Positions 33,461 through 47,760 are shown, numbered from the stretch's first letter. The stretch: DNA of 64,000 nt from Xestospongia bergquistia (GCA_963965975.1 OZ014413.1:2048501-2112500), one strand, 5' to 3'. Numbers and translations: made by a program. The notes: generated by a model from the sequence alone, not told the origin.

Positions 33461-36400
33461 TTATACAGGGACTGCAACTAGAGAAGACAAAAGAATTAAT
33501 TAAACTACATGTGATTCATTATTAATGAATATGGATATATTAGCATCTTTTAAAGTATTTAAAGTAAGGAAAGATAGAATTTATTACTTGAGATTATAAA
33601 GCTTTCTGTCTATTGTTTTCATACACATGATTTTAATTAGTGCCCTTTTACTCATTGTCTCCTTCAATATACCAGTATTACTAATATTAGTAAGTGTATT
33701 ATATATTATATATATTTATAAACTTACCTTTTTAAAAAAATATCTTTTAAATTTACTGTATGATAATGTTAGAAGTTACTTCAGTCTTCATTTTGTACTT
33801 CTTTCTAATTCTAACATAATACTTAAACAATGTAACATACAACATAATACATACCTTTATATTTTGTTATGATTATGTCAGCTAAATCATCCCGACTTAT
33901 GTTATTTAAAACATTAAGGAAAGTCCCGAAAACACTACTATCATGCTTAATCTGATCCTTTAGGTCATCAAGAATGTTTTCAAGACGTTCCTCCGTTGTA
34001 TCTCTACATTCTTTATCTCTAACTCTTTTGTAAGTACTCTCAGAAATGACTTCTTTTGAGTGGAGTTTCCTCACAAGAGTAAAAGGGTCAATGTTTGATT
34101 CAACAATAGTATCTATACATTGAATTAGAGCTCTTCTAGCTATTTCAGAATTTAGTGAAGTACTAATTAGATCACTTGTGTCTAAAATAAAAACAAAAGT
34201 TAGTCTAATAAAGTGTGTCAATCAGTTTTGGAATTATATTAAACATATAATTTACAAATACAAACCTTATAACACAAGTACTTAGTAGCTACATAACACT
34301 ATCCTTTCTGTTCATATGCTCAATTTTTTATAATTGTTATTATCATTATGTTAACCTGATTTAGACAATGATGACTTTAGATGACCTTGTTCTTTTTTTT
34401 GTTTAATATGAGACTAAAGAAAGGATACAATAATTACTGATCACTGTTATATTTATCATCTTACCTCATTAATCCATATAGTATGTTGTTCTAATAGAGG
34501 AATAAAACCATTTCCATGAACACATCTAGCAGCTACTGGATCAGGATGTTCACATATAGCAGGATGAGGAAGTAAAGATTCACAAACAGTACATGGAAAA
34601 CCAAAGAAGTGGTGTGTCTTGTTTGTATAATGTAGAGACTCAGTTACAATCTGTATACTGTTATTAAGAGTTTTATAAACAGCTAAACAGAGTTCTGATA
34701 AAGGTAAGGCTTCACTAATTTTGGGTATACGATTGATTAATATCTTAAAGTAAGTGGCTCGACTAATAAGTGTAATCTTGTCATAACATTTACCAACCAA
34801 GAAGGTGATCTTGTTACGATAATGAGGTGGTTTGTCTAATGTCCATTTTAGTCCTGATTGTTGTTTTGTACTTATCAAATGAACTACTAAACAACAGAAC
34901 ATACCTACAGGACAGTAACCACATTCAAAGTAGATTAACAATGGAGCAGGAAACATGGAGAGGTTTCCAACATCTTGTTCAAGGGTAGTAGGCTTAAGAG
35001 CACAAGGTAAAAAGTAGTAGTTCTCATTTTTAAGACCTTTCATAGGACCAGCTATAATACGGAGATGCTTTAGTAGAGATACAAGTTTTAACGGAGTCAG
35101 AGGATCATTTCTTAAAAACAGCCTTCTTATAGCTGACTCTGAGAACTGGCCTATAGTATGAAACCTTTCTTCACTACCAGGTCTTTGTATTCCTCTAAAA
35201 GTAAAGCTGGATGTTATTAATCTGGTGATATGATCAAAAACAAGTTGAAGGTCAACAATAACAATGTCTTCTAATTCTTTAACATTGGGGTAATACATGA
35301 TACTACCCACTCTGTGATGTAAAAACCACAATGCTGACATGAACTCATCTCTATCAGATATACCACACTTCTGTGCAAGCTCATAACAGGTATCTAATTT
35401 GAAAATAGACTCACTCTTTCGTAACAATACATTAAAACTACACCAAGATACTGGAATATGTAACTCATTAAAGTTTGTCAACATAACATTATGTAAAACT
35501 GTTCGTAAATGTTCAATATTCTTTTGATCTCTAATTGTATCAAGAGCAAATATAACCTGCTCTTTACTTGAAAATTGGACCAAATTCTCATGAAATAGTT
35601 CAACGCTGTCTTGAATCTTTAATTTAAGTTGTTCATTAACTTCAGACACTTTACTTTCATCAACACAATCTCTGTGAGTAGCAATGAGAAATGCAGCAGG
35701 TTCAGAATCATCTTTAACTGGTAATTCATCAAATGTCCATCCAATTGTGTTTAGTCTTAAACATGCTATACTGGCTAAAGAACGAAAGATAGCCTCTTCA
35801 AGTGTATAAGATGATTCATAAGGTTCGAAATCATCATTGCTTGATCTATAAGTGATTTTGAAACAACTTCTGATGCCATCTGTAAGTTTAAAAGTAATCA
35901 AATTGATAGCTGGACCAGTGATAAGTGCTGGTAAGATTTCATGAAACTCAGGTTGTCCTCCAGTATCGATGATGTGTAACAAAGCATGGCTATCCTCACT
36001 GATCTCTTCTGATGTAGCTACGTCCTCCAACTTAGCTCTATTAATAACATAATTAGTTTGTACAGTTTCTGATAAAGTTTGAACAGCTTTTATATTGGAA
36101 GATATAACTGGTTTTTCATTATTAAGGTCTAAAGTCATGTAGTTCCTGTCATCATGTATGTAAGTCATAATGTCATCTTGTGTTTCCATGTTTTCTGAAT
36201 TAATTGTTGAAGAGTTGTAAACGTTGTCATGGCTCTTGCCACTGTCTTCAACCACTAGATCATTTTCATCTGTGTGTTTTAAGTATAAAATTGAATTGCT
36301 AATATCACTGGAGACAGGCTTTGCTAAAGTACTACTTAATACTCTTTCAAAAAGATAAACAGCTTCTTCATCTAAATCATGTTTTTTCCAATTGCAAACA

Positions 36401-39400
36401 TTATCTTCTAGTCCAGAGACTATGGCACTTACTTGTTGTAGTTTACGAAATGATTTAACTTGTATGGCTGAATCAACCACACCAGTACTGTTACAAGGTT
36501 CTAAAAGAGTCTCATTGAGTAACCTCTTCTTCAATGTACTTTTACCAGAACCAGGTGGTCCAGTTAATATACATTTTACAGCACGTAAACATATCACTCC
36601 ACTGCTTTTCAATGCCTGTTGAAACTTGATATGGTACTCTAGTAATCTTCGTAATTCATCATCATAATTTACATCATTCAATGACACAAGTGTTTGGCAT
36701 TCTGAATGACTAATAAAATATTTAACCAGAACTTTGTTCTTTAAATTACAAGCAATTTGTAAAGGAGAACAACCTGAGTGATCTTTAACATTTATGTCAC
36801 AACCAGTTTCTTCGACTAGATACTGGACAATTTCCAATTGATTCTTCTCACAAGCTATGTGGAGGGAAGTGGAATCATGTTGTCCCTTAGCATTAATGTC
36901 ACAACCTGCTTCTTCAACTAAATATCTCACTAACTCTACATTCCCAGAAAAACGACAGGCTAAGTGGAGTGGTCTCTCGCCATCTTTGTCTCCAGCTTCT
37001 CGATTACATTCAGTTTTTGAAGTTAGAAACTTGACAATTTCTAATTGATTCTTCTCACAAGCTATGTGGAGGGAAGTGGAATCATGTTGTCCCTTAGCAT
37101 TAATGTCACAACCTGCTTCTTCGAATAGATACTTCACTAACTCTACATTACCAGAAACTAAACTTGCTATATGAAGTGGTCTGTTGCTATTATTGTCTCC
37201 AGCTTCTCGATTACATTCAGTTTTTGAAGTCAGAAACTTGACAATTTCTAATTGATTCTTCTCACAAGCTATGTGGAGGGAAGTGTAGTCATGTTGTCCC
37301 TTAGTATTAATGTCACAACCTATTACTTCGACTAAATATCTCACTAACTCTACATTCCCAGAAAAACGACAGGCTAAGTGGAGTGGTCTCTCGCCATCTT
37401 TGTCTCCAGCTTCTCGATTACATTCAGTTTTTGAAGTTAGAAACTTGACAATTTCTAATTGATTCTTCTCACAAGCTATGTGGAGGGAAGTGGAATCATG
37501 TTGTCCCTTAGCATTAATGTCACAACCTGCTTCTTCGACTAGATACTTCACTAACTCTACATTACCAGAAACTAAACTTGCTATATGAAGTGGTCTGTTG
37601 CTATTATTGTCTCCATCTTCTCGATTACATTCAGTTTTTGAAGTCAGAAACTTGACAATTTCTAATTGATTCTTCTCACAAGCTATGTGGAGGGAAGTGG
37701 AATCATGTTGTCCCTTAGCATTAATGTCACAACCTGCTTCTTCGACTAGATACTTCACTAACTCTACATTACCAGAAACTAAACTTGCTATATGAAGTGG
37801 TCTGTTGCTATTATTGTCTCCAGCTTCTCGATTACATTCAGTTTTTGAAGTCAGAAACTTGACAATTTCTAATTGATTCTTCTCACAAGCTATGTGGAGG
37901 GAAGTGGAATCATGTTGTCCCTTAGCATTAATGTCACAACCTGCTTCTTCGACTAGATACTTCACTAACTCTACATTACCAGAAACTAAACTTGCTATAT
38001 GAAGTGGTCTGTTGCTATTATTGTCTCCAGCTTCTCGATTACATTCAGCTTTTGAAGTTAGAAACTTGACAATTTCTAATTGATTCTTCTCACAAGCTAT
38101 GTGGAGGGAAGTGGAATCATGTTGTCCCTTAGCATTAATGTCACAACCTGCTTCTTCGACTAGATACTTCACTAACTCTACATTACCAGAAACTAAACTT
38201 GCTATATGAAGTGGTCTCTCGCCATCTTTGTCTCCAGCTTCTCGATTACAGTCAGTTTTTGAAGTTAGAAACTTGACAATTTCTAATTGATTCTTCTCAC
38301 AAGCTATGTGGAGGGAAGTGGAATCATGTTGTCCCTTAGCATTAATGTCACAACCTGCTTCTTCGACTAGATACTTCACTAACTCTACATTACCAGAAAC
38401 TAAACTTGCTATATGAAGTGGTCTGTTGCTATTATTGTCTCCAGCTTCTCGATTACATTCAGTTTTTGAAGTCAGAAACTTGACAATTTCTAATTGATTC
38501 TTCTCACAAGCTATGTGGAGGGAAGTGTAGTCATGTTGTCCCTTAGAATTAATGTCACAACCTGCTTCTTCGACTAGATACCTCACTAACTCTACATTGC
38601 CCGAAAAAGCACAGGCAATATGAAGTGGTCTGTAGCTATTATTGTTTCCAGCTTCTCGATTACATTCAGTTTTTGAAGTCAGAAACTTGACAATTTCTAA
38701 TTGATTCTTCTCACAAGCTATGTGGAGGGAAGTGGAATCATGTTGTCCCTTAGAATTAATGTCACAACCTGCTTCTTCGACTAGATACTTCACTAACTCT
38801 ACATTACCAGAAACTAAACTTGCTATATGAAGTGGTCTGTTGCTATTATTGTCTCCAGCTTCTCGATTACATTCAGTTTTTGAAGTTAGAAACTTGACAA
38901 TTTCTAATTGATTCTTCTCACAAGCTATGCGGAGGGAAGTGTAGTCATTATTTCCCTTAGCATTAATGTCACAACCTGCTTCTTCGACTAGATACCTCAC
39001 TAACTCTACATTGCCCGAAAAAGCACAGGCAATATGAAGTGGTCTGTTGCTATTATTGTCTTCAGCTTCTCGATTACATTCAGTTTTTGAAGTTAGAAAC
39101 TTGACAATTTCTAAATGATTTTTGGCACTAGCCAAGTGTAGGGAAGTGTAGTCATTATTTCCCTTAGCATTAATGTCACAACCTGCTTCTTCGACTAGAT
39201 ACCTCACTAACTCTACATTGCCCGAAAAAGCACAGGCTATATGAAGTGGTCTGTAGCTATTATTGTCTCCAGCTTCTCGATTACATTCAGTTTTTGAAGT
39301 CAGAAACTTGACAATTTCTAATTGATTTTTGGCACTAGCCAAGTGTAGGGAAGTGCAGTCATTATTTTCCTTAGAATTAATGTCACAACCTGCTTCTTCA

Positions 39401-42400
39401 ACTAGATACCTCACTAACTCTACATTGCCCGAAAAAGCACAGGCAATATGAAGTGGTCTGTTGCTATTATTGTCTCCAGCTTCTCGATTACATTCAGTTT
39501 TTGAAGTTAGAAACTTGACAATTTCTAATTGATTCTTCTCACAAGCTATGTGGAGGGAAGTGGAATCATGTTGTCCCTTAGCATTAATGTCACAACCTGC
39601 TTCTTCGACTAGATACTTCACTAACTCTACATTACCAGAAACTAAACTTGCTATATGAAGTGGTCTGTTGCTATTATTGTCTCCAGCTTCTCGATTACAT
39701 TCAGTTTTTGAAGTCAGAAACTTGACAATTTCTAATTGATTCTTCTCACAAGCTATGTGGAGGGAAGTGTAGTCATGTTGTCCCTTAGAATTAATGTCAC
39801 AACCTGCTTCTTCGACTAAATATCTCACTAACTCTACATTCCCAGAAAAACGACAGGCTAAGTGGAGTGGTCTCTCGCCATCTTTGTCTCCAGCTTCTCG
39901 ATTACATTCAGTTTTTGAAGTTAGAAACTTGACAATTTCTAATTGATTCTTCTCACAAGCTATGTGGAGGGAAGTGTAGTCATGTTGTCCCTTAGAATTA
40001 ATGTCACAACCTGCTTCTTCGACTAGATACCTCACTAACTCTACATTGCCCGAAAAAGCACAGGCAATATGAAGTGGTCTGTAGCTATTATTGTTTCCAG
40101 CTTCTCGATTACATTCAGTTTTTGAAGTCAGAAACTTGACAATTTCTAATTGATTCTTCTCACAAGCTATGTGGAGGGAAGTGGAATCATGTTGTTCCTT
40201 AGCATTAATGTCACAACCTGCTTCTTCGACTAGATACTTCACTAACTCTACATTACCAGAAACTAAACTTGCTATATGAAGTGGTCTGTTGCTATTATTG
40301 TCTCCAGCTTCTCGATTACAGTCAGTTTTTGAAGTTAGAAACTTGACAATTTCTAATTGATTCTTCTCACAAGCTATGTGGAGGGAAGTGGAATCATGTT
40401 GTCCCTTAGCATTAATGTCACAACCTGCTTCTTCGACTAGATACTTCACTAACTCTACATTACCAGAAACTAAACTTGCTATATGAAGTGGTCTGTTGCT
40501 ATTATTGTCTCCAGCTTCTCGATTACATTCAGTTTTTGAAGTCAGAAACTTGACAATTTCTAATTGATTCTTCTCACAAGCTATGTGGAGGGAAGTGTAG
40601 TCATGTTGTCCCTTAGAATTAATGTCACAACCTGCTTCTTCGACTAGATACCTCACTAACTCTACATTGCCCGAAAAAGCACAGGCAATATGAAGTGGTC
40701 TGTAGCTATTATTGTTTCCAGCTTCTCGATTACATTCAGTTTTTGAAGTCAGAAACTTGACAATTTCTAATTGATTCTTCTCACAAGCTATGTGGAGGGA
40801 AGTGGAATCATGTTGTCCCTTAGAATTAATGTCACAACCTGCTTCTTCGACTAGATACCTCACTAACTCTACATTGCCCGAAAAAGCACAGGCTATATGA
40901 AGTGGTCTGTTGCTATTATTGTCTTCAGCTTCTCGATTACATTCAGTTTTTGAAGTCAGAAACTTGACAATTTCTAATTGATTTTTGGCACTAGCCAAGT
41001 GTAGGGAAGTGCAGTCATTATTTTCCTTAGAATTAATGTCACAACCTGCTTCTTCAACTAGATACCTCACTAACTCTACATTGCCCGAAAAAGCACAGGC
41101 AATATGAAGTAGTCTGTTGCTATTATTGTCTCCAGCTTCTCGATTACATTCAGTTTTTGAAGTTAGAAACTTGACAATTTCTAATTGATTCTTCTCACAA
41201 GCTATGTGGAGGGAAGTGTAGTCATTATTTCCCTTAGAATTAATGTCACAACCTGCTTCTTCAACTAGATACCTCACTAACTCTACATTGCCCGAAAAAG
41301 CACAGGCAATATGAAGTGGTCTGTTGCTATTATTGTCTCCAGCTTCTCGATTACAGTCAGTTTTTGAAGTTAGAAACTTGACAATTTCTAATTGATTCTT
41401 CTCACAAGCTATGTGGAGGTAAGTGGAATCATGTTGTCCCTTAGCATTAATGTCACAACCTGCTTCTTCGACTAGATACTTCACTAACTCTACATTACCA
41501 GAAACTAAACTTGCTATATGAAGTGGTCTGTTGCTATTATTGTCTCCAGCTTCTCGATTACATTCAGTTTTTGAAGTCAGAAACTTGACAATTTCTAATT
41601 GATTCTTCTCACAAGCTATGTGGAGGGAAGTGTAGTCATGTTGTCCCTTAGAATTAATGTCACAACCTGCTTCTTCGACTAGATACCTCACTAACTCTAC
41701 ATTGCCCGAAAAAGCACAGGCAATATGAAGTGGTCTGTAGCTATTATTGTTTCCAGCTTCTCGATTACATTCAGTTTTTGAAGTCAGAAACTTGACAATT
41801 TCTAATTGATTCTTCTCACAAGCTATGTGGAGGGAAGTGGAATCATGTTGTCCCTTAGAATTAATGTCACAACCTGCTTCTTCGACTAGATACTTCACTA
41901 ACTCTACATTACCAGAAACTAAACTTGCTATATGAAGTGGTCTGTTGCTATTATTGTCTCCAGCTTCTCGATTACATTCAGTTTTTGAAGTTAGAAACTT
42001 GACAATTTCTAATTGATTCTTCTCACAAGCTATGCGGAGGGAAGTGTAGTCATTATTTCCCTTAGCATTAATGTCACAACCTGCTTCTTCGACTAGATAC
42101 CTCACTAACTCTACATTGCCCGAAAAAGCACAGGCAATATGAAGTGGTCTGTTGCTATTATTGTCTTCAGCTTCTCGATTACATTCAGTTTTTGAAGTTA
42201 GAAACTTGACAATTTCTAATTGATTTTTGGCACTAGCCAAGTGTAGGGAAGTGCAGTCATTATTTCCCTTAGAATTAATGTCACAACCTGCTTCTTCAAC
42301 TAGATACCTCACTAACTCTACATTGCCCGAAAAAGCACAGGCAATATGAAGTGGTCTGTTGCTATTATTGTTTCCAGCTTCTCGATTACATTCAGTTTTT

Positions 42401-44499
42401 GAAGTCAGAAACTTGACAATTTCTAAATGATTCTTATCACAAGCTATGTGGAGGGAAGTGGAATCATGTTGTCCCTTAGCATTAATGTCACAACCTGCTT
42501 CTTCGACTAGATACTTCACTAACTCTACATTACCAGAAACTAAACTTGCTATATGAAGTGGTCTGTTGCTATTATTGTCTCCAGCTTCTCGATTACATTC
42601 AGTTTTTGAAGTCAGAAACTTGACAATTTCTAATTGATTCTTCTCACAAGCTATGTGGAGGGAAGTGTAGTCATGTTGTCCCTTAGTATTAATGTCACAA
42701 CCTATTACTTCGACTAAATATCTCACTAACTCTACATTCCCAGAAAAACGACAGGCTAAGTGGAGTGGTCTCTCGCCATCTTTGTCTCCAGCTTCTCGAT
42801 TACATTCAGTTTTTGAAGTTAGAAACTTGACAATTTCTAATTGATTCTTCTCACAAGCTATGTGGAGGGAAGTGGAATCATGTTGTCCCTTAGAATTAAT
42901 GTCACAACCTGCTTCTTCAACTAGATACCTCACTAACTCTACATTGCCCGAAAAAGCACAGGCAATATGAAGTAGTCTGTTGCTATTATTGTCTCCAGCT
43001 TCTCGATTACATTCAGTTTTTGAAGTTAGAAACTTGACAATTTCTAATTGATTCTTCTCACAAGCTATGTGGAGGGAAGTGTAGTCATTATTTCCCTTAG
43101 CATTAATGTCACAACCTGCTTCTTCGACTAGATACCTCACTAACTCTACATTGCCCGAAAAAGCACAGGCAATATGAAGTGGTCTGTTGCTATTATTGTC
43201 TTCAGCTTCTCGATTACATTCAGTTTTTGAAGGTAGAAACTTGACAATTTCTAATTGATTTTTGGCACTAGCCAAGTGTAGGGAAGTGCAGTCATTATTT
43301 CCCTTAGAATTAATGTCACAACCTGCTTCTTCAACTAGATACCTCACTAACTCTACATTGCCCGAAAAAGCACAGGCAATATGAAGTGGTCTGTTGCTAT
43401 TATTGTTTCCAGCTTCTCGATTACATTCAGTTTTTGAAGTCAGAAACTTGACAATTTCTAAATGATTCTTATCACAAGCTATGTGGAGGGAAGTGGAATC
43501 ATGTTGTCCCTTAGCATTAATGTCACAACCTGCTTCTTCGACTAGATACTTCACTAACTCTACATTACCAGAAACTAAACTTGCTATATGAAGTGGTCTG
43601 TTGCTATTATTGTCTTCAGCTTCTCGATTACATTCAGTTTTTGAAGTTAAAAACTTGACAATTTCTAATTTTTTTTTGCCACAAGCCCAGTGGAGGGAAG
43701 TATAGTCATTTCCTCCTTTAGCATTAATGTCACAACCTGCTTCTTCGACTAAATACCTCACTAACTCTACATTGCCAGAAAAACAGGCCAAATGAAGTGA
43801 TCTGTTGCCATCTTTGTCTATACTCTCTATATTATATTTAATGTTATTAATGAGATATTTAACAATGTTTACATCACCTAATGAAGCAGAGTAATGTAAA
43901 GGAAATAATACTTTACCATGAAGCCATTGAACAATATTATCTTTGATTACAAGATTAGCTAAGGTCACATGATTCTCTTTGATCACTCTGTACATAAAAT
44001 TTCTAAAAGATATTTTCTTCAGTAATAGTTTCATTATTTCATAAGTTGAAACTTTCACACAATGATAGATATTATCTGGAGATAGTACAATGTCTTGACT
44101 ACACACAAATGAAACAATGTCTAGATGTTGATTTATACATGCATAATAAAGAGGGGTGTGGCCATGTATATCATGACATGACTCGAAAGCATCTTGCTGG
44201 TGAACACATAAGAATCTAACAAACTCAAGTTTACCAGCGATACATGCTAAATGAAGCAGAGAAGAGCTCTCCTTATTAACTAAGGAGCCACAATTAACAA
44301 TACCAGATATACTAATAAGGTACTCTAAAACCTCTAATCCACATTGAACAGAACTACAGCACAAGTGAAATAAAGTGTTCCCTTGATCATCACGTATCCA
44401 AGGGGAAGCTCCTAGTTTAATAAGTCTCATGACATTATACAGATCACCTCTAGTACAAGCAGTACAAAGTTCACTTGTATATGACTCCATTGCTGACAT
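33461..44499 (-). CDS. Giant ankyrin / Roc-COR GTPase / CARD-like protein (paralogue 2)
   Basis: Four exons: 34465-44499 (10,035 nt), 34356-34413, 33855-34181 and 33461-33477, totalling 10,437 nt or 3478 residues. The start is MSAMESY; the inner ATG at 44490 matches the starts of the other paralogues. Residues 1-225 are diverged ankyrin repeats. About 225-2590 is a huge array of near-identical paired ankyrin repeats. A Roc GTPase follows: P-loop GPPGSGKST near 2648, DTGGQPEFHE near 2850, THRD near 2940. The COR domain contains WFLHHRVGSIMYYPN, then FPCTVCESLLPHPAIC. The third exon encodes a CARD-like helical domain with the same length (327 nt) and phases as the CARD-like exon of paralogue 1. 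The short last exon (VAVPV, stop) is the least certain. There is no Death domain. A cytoplasmic sensor or scaffold is inferred. Confidence 0.78.
36798..43840 (-). repeat. Coding array of about 34 units of 207 bp (paired ankyrin repeats)
   Basis: Each 207-bp unit encodes two ankyrin repeats (69 residues), for example the part VELVRYLVEEAGCDIN followed by LEIVKFLTSKTECNREA. Register is kept exactly: the rare variant VIGCDINTK recurs at 37319 and 42701, 5382 bp apart (26 units), and a rare CGG-for-TGG change recurs at 38930 and 42035, 3105 bp apart (15 units). Units differ by few bases including synonymous sites, so they were amplified or homogenised recently. The last unit is a half-unit chimera (LEIVQYLVEETGCDIN). 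Confidence 0.95.
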
Positions 44500-46030
44500 G
44501 GTTACTGTAAAAATATAACAAACACACTAATAATATCCTTATTAATCCAGTGATAAGTGACTAAATTTTAGACAACTAAAGTATTTGTACTATATAGTAG
44601 ATATAATATGTTGTGACTTTTCTCTTAGAGATATACTGATTTGTTGTGACATATGACTATTTTAATAAAGTGTTCTATTGTACAACAGAAAATATCAACA
44701 TGGTATTTGATTTGGTAATTTACCTAATCAAAAATTTTGAAAAATAAAACTGATTGAAATGACATTTATGTTCTGTAATATTTTGACATAGCAATCATAT
44801 AGTTGTTTGATGTATTTCTGCGAAAAATATGAAAAAGGAATTATTCTCCTATCACTGAAAACTATACTTTGTTTTACTGCTATATATAACAACGTAATTT
44901 CTTCTCTTGACTAAAAGTTGCTTCAAAATGACACAGTTTCAAAAAAACTACCATGAATGATAGCGTGTGTAGATGAATAAAGAAGATCCATAAAGCCTTA
45001 TAGTTTATTTGACAAGTGAATAAATGCTCTAGTTGTTTAACACAACAAAAGCCTCTTCCTTATTAATAATTTTAGAAACATGTCCACTAACTTTTACTTG
45101 TTTAGTTTATTCCCAGTCTGAGTTATAAAGTTAAGTGAAGCATCAAACTAAAGATTATCAATAACTTGATATATAACATTAGAGTGAAATGTTAAACTCA
45201 AAATTGAACAGATAACTCACAGTTCAGAGAAAGTAGCATACTATCATAATGTCAATTGGATACTTTGAATGCTTTAAAAGACTTGTTAGTGACCATTAAT
45301 TATATGGTATGACCTGATTATAAATTTTGGCCTGTTTTTAATGAAGTCAACAGCTAGGCTGGCTAGCTAGCTATAAAACAGGTCATCATAATTATTCAAT
45401 GTAAATATCTGTGACTTGTTTTAATTGTGAATAGGACCTAAAAAAAGTCAATAGCATCTAAAAAACATCCAGCTGGTACTCTAGCTTAAAAACGTCTACA
45501 TGTTATAATATGTTTTTAATTTATTTTTAAGACCATTATATGCAAATAAAATAGAATACAAAACAATTGTCACATGTAATTCTATTGACACCATCAGTCC
45601 AGAAACCAACTTATACTTTCTCCTACATTGCTAACATAAAATGTATCCAGTATATAAAATGGTTTTTTAACTTGTGTTGACTTAGTTGTAAAGCATATAA
45701 GACAAGATGCCATATTTTGAAAGCATAATAACATTTGCAAGTATACAAATAATGATTTCTAAGAAAAAAATGACAAATCATTATCATTTTGTAAGCAATC
45801 AATTTCATAGGACAATAGCAAACATAAAATGGTAAGTATGTTTCATTTCACTCTAACATTTTGTAAACTGATATCATTGTGGTATCTGTATAACATATAT
45901 TGTAAATCAACCAATTAGTTTTACAGTGTTAAGTGCTACAATGATGAGTGTAACTGAAATGGTGTGCAATATTAGCAATGCAAGAAAACAACGAACAAAC
46001 AAATTTAAACAATGAAAAGAGCAGGTCTGT
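44500..46030. other. Upstream flank of paralogue 2
   Basis: Carries the shared acceptor above the ATG (TTTTTACAG then TAACC) and about 1 kb homologous to the flanks of paralogues 1 and 3 (for example around AATTATTCTCCTATCA at 44838). No coding sequence seen. It probably lies in a 5' UTR intron, which would also contain the Mutator-like element that follows. Confidence 0.55.
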
Positions 46031-47760
46031 AACAAGCCATTAGCGACAGAAGGTTAGCATCCAGTAAAATCCCGTATTCTAAGGGCATCCTGAAGTCACG
46101 TGCTTGACTACACGTGTTAGCAACTTGCAACAAAACGTGTTAGCAACTTGCAAGAACTAAGTATGTCTGTTTGCAAGCAACTAAGTATGTCTGTTTGCAA
46201 GCATTGTGATAAGACCTTTCAGCACAAATCCAGTCTATCAAGACATGTTAAAGCTGTTCATGAGGTAGACAGTTGCTCAGTCTTCTGCAATGAATGTCAT
46301 GACAGGTGAACAATAATAATTTGTAGTCACAAAAGTATCATTAATTATGATCATATTATGTACTAACCACACTATATATGATGCATGACAAAATAATTTT
46401 CATGGGTCAGCTCAGTAGGGAAGCCTGAGGTGAATATTTTTTTGTGAACACACAGTGAATTTTCAGTACTATTTTACTAGAACTCAGTAAATTTCTAACT
46501 CAGTGACTTAAGAATTTCATCTATCATTTTCATATTCATTAGATTTCTGAATCCAAAGGATCTGATATCTCACCTAAATAGTTCTCATAATAAGAATATT
46601 GTGTTGGAAGAACATAATTTTGAAAGTTTTTCTCAATTTCTTGATTGGAAACTCGCTGAAGAGAAAAAAAGCAACTCCCATTCAACAATGTGGAACTCAA
46701 CTAACAGCAGACAAGAAAGGGAAACGTTATTACTTCTACTGTAATCGATCTGGGAAATATGTGCCAAAGGGGGCTGGAAGTCGTCAATTAAAATTACAAG
46801 GATCATGTAAAATTGGCAACGCATGCTCGGGTTACATGAAGGCTCATCAAGACATCGACTCAGATGCTGTTCATGTGGAGTATTGCTCTCATCACCACAA
46901 TCATGAAATACAATTAGCCCACTTGACAATGGATGCCCAATTGCGAGCAAAAATAGCAACTAAGCTGCATGAAGGTGTCTCTGAAAAGAAAATACTTGAT
47001 GAAATCAGAGATAATGTTACGAGTAGCATTGGAAGAGAGCACTTAATTTCAATTCAAGATATTCAGAATATTGGTCGTCAGTATAATGTTGAAGGAGTAC
47101 AGCGGCATCAAAATGATCTTCAGAGTGTTGACATATGGGTCGAAGAAATGAGGAACGAATCCTATAATCCAATTTTGCTTTACAAAACTCAAGGTGTTGA
47201 ACAAGGTAACGATGTTGATAATCTTGCCAAAGATGATGTATTGTTGTGCATTCAAACTGAATTTCAAAAAGACATGGCAAAGAAGTTTGGGAATAACAAG
47301 GTTATATTTATTGATTCAACACATAGCACAACAATATATGATTTCTTGCTAATTACCGTAATGGTTGTTGACGAGTTTGATGAAGGTGTACCAATTGCAT
47401 GGGCCATCAGCAATCGTGAAGATCAGAGTGTTCTCATTGAGTTTTTTAAACCATTAAGGCCAAGGTTGGAAACCTCGTACCAAAATTTTTCATGTCTGAT
47501 TGTGCCGAACAAGTCTATAATCCAATGCACTGAGTGTGGTGTGTGGGTGTATAAATCTTGTTCTGGTTTATTGGACACAGATTATGATGATTACTTTTGT
47601 AAAAATTGTCTTAAAAAATTAATATCATGCCTTTACATACTGTTGATTTAATACTGAAAATTTTTTATTAATTCTAGAGTTGACTTTACACATGATTTCA
47701 GGATACTCGTAGAATACGGGATTTTACTGGATGCTAACCTTCTGTCGCTAATGGCTTGTT
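46031..47760 (+). mobile_element. Mutator-like DNA transposon, internally deleted
   Basis: A 1730-bp element with perfect 51-bp terminal inverted repeats starting AACAAGCCATTAGCGACAG (46031-46081 and 47710-47760). The similarity extends imperfectly to about 72 bp. It contains a C2H2 zinc-finger exon and a partial Mutator-family transposase. No clear target-site duplication could be read. It is inserted in the upstream region of paralogue 2; the paralogue 1 segment resumes homology near 32090. Confidence 0.9.
46163..47651 (+). pseudogene. Mutator-like transposase with C2H2 finger, frameshifted and truncated
   Basis: Exon 1 (46163 or 46187 to 46305) encodes a C2H2 finger, CKHCDKTF then HVKAVH, ending at GACAG/GTGAAC. 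Exon 2 starts at 46543 with FLNPKDLISHLN, reads to FSQFLDWKLAEEKKSNSH, and must shift frame near 46682 to enter IQQCGTQLTADKK. It then continues with a FAR1-like zinc region (YYFYCNRSGKY, CSHHHNHE) and the start of the MULE catalytic core (IDSTHSTTIYDFLLITVMVV). After RPRLETSYQNF an internal deletion joins to a small cysteine-rich end (CTECGVWV, FCKNC) resembling a PHD finger. The catalytic core is incomplete, so the copy should be inactive, mobilised only in trans. Confidence 0.8.

Noticed and set aside
36392-37048. Plus-strand open frames opposite the GTPase and ankyrin exon
   Set aside because: They mirror the highly constrained minus-strand coding sequence (the same occurs at 27575-27865 and 53779-54009) and have no own signals.
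36798-43840. Regular 207-bp repeats resembling a satellite or CRISPR-like array
   Set aside because: The repeats are in frame, encode paired ankyrin repeats throughout and belong to one long coding exon; there are no unique spacers.
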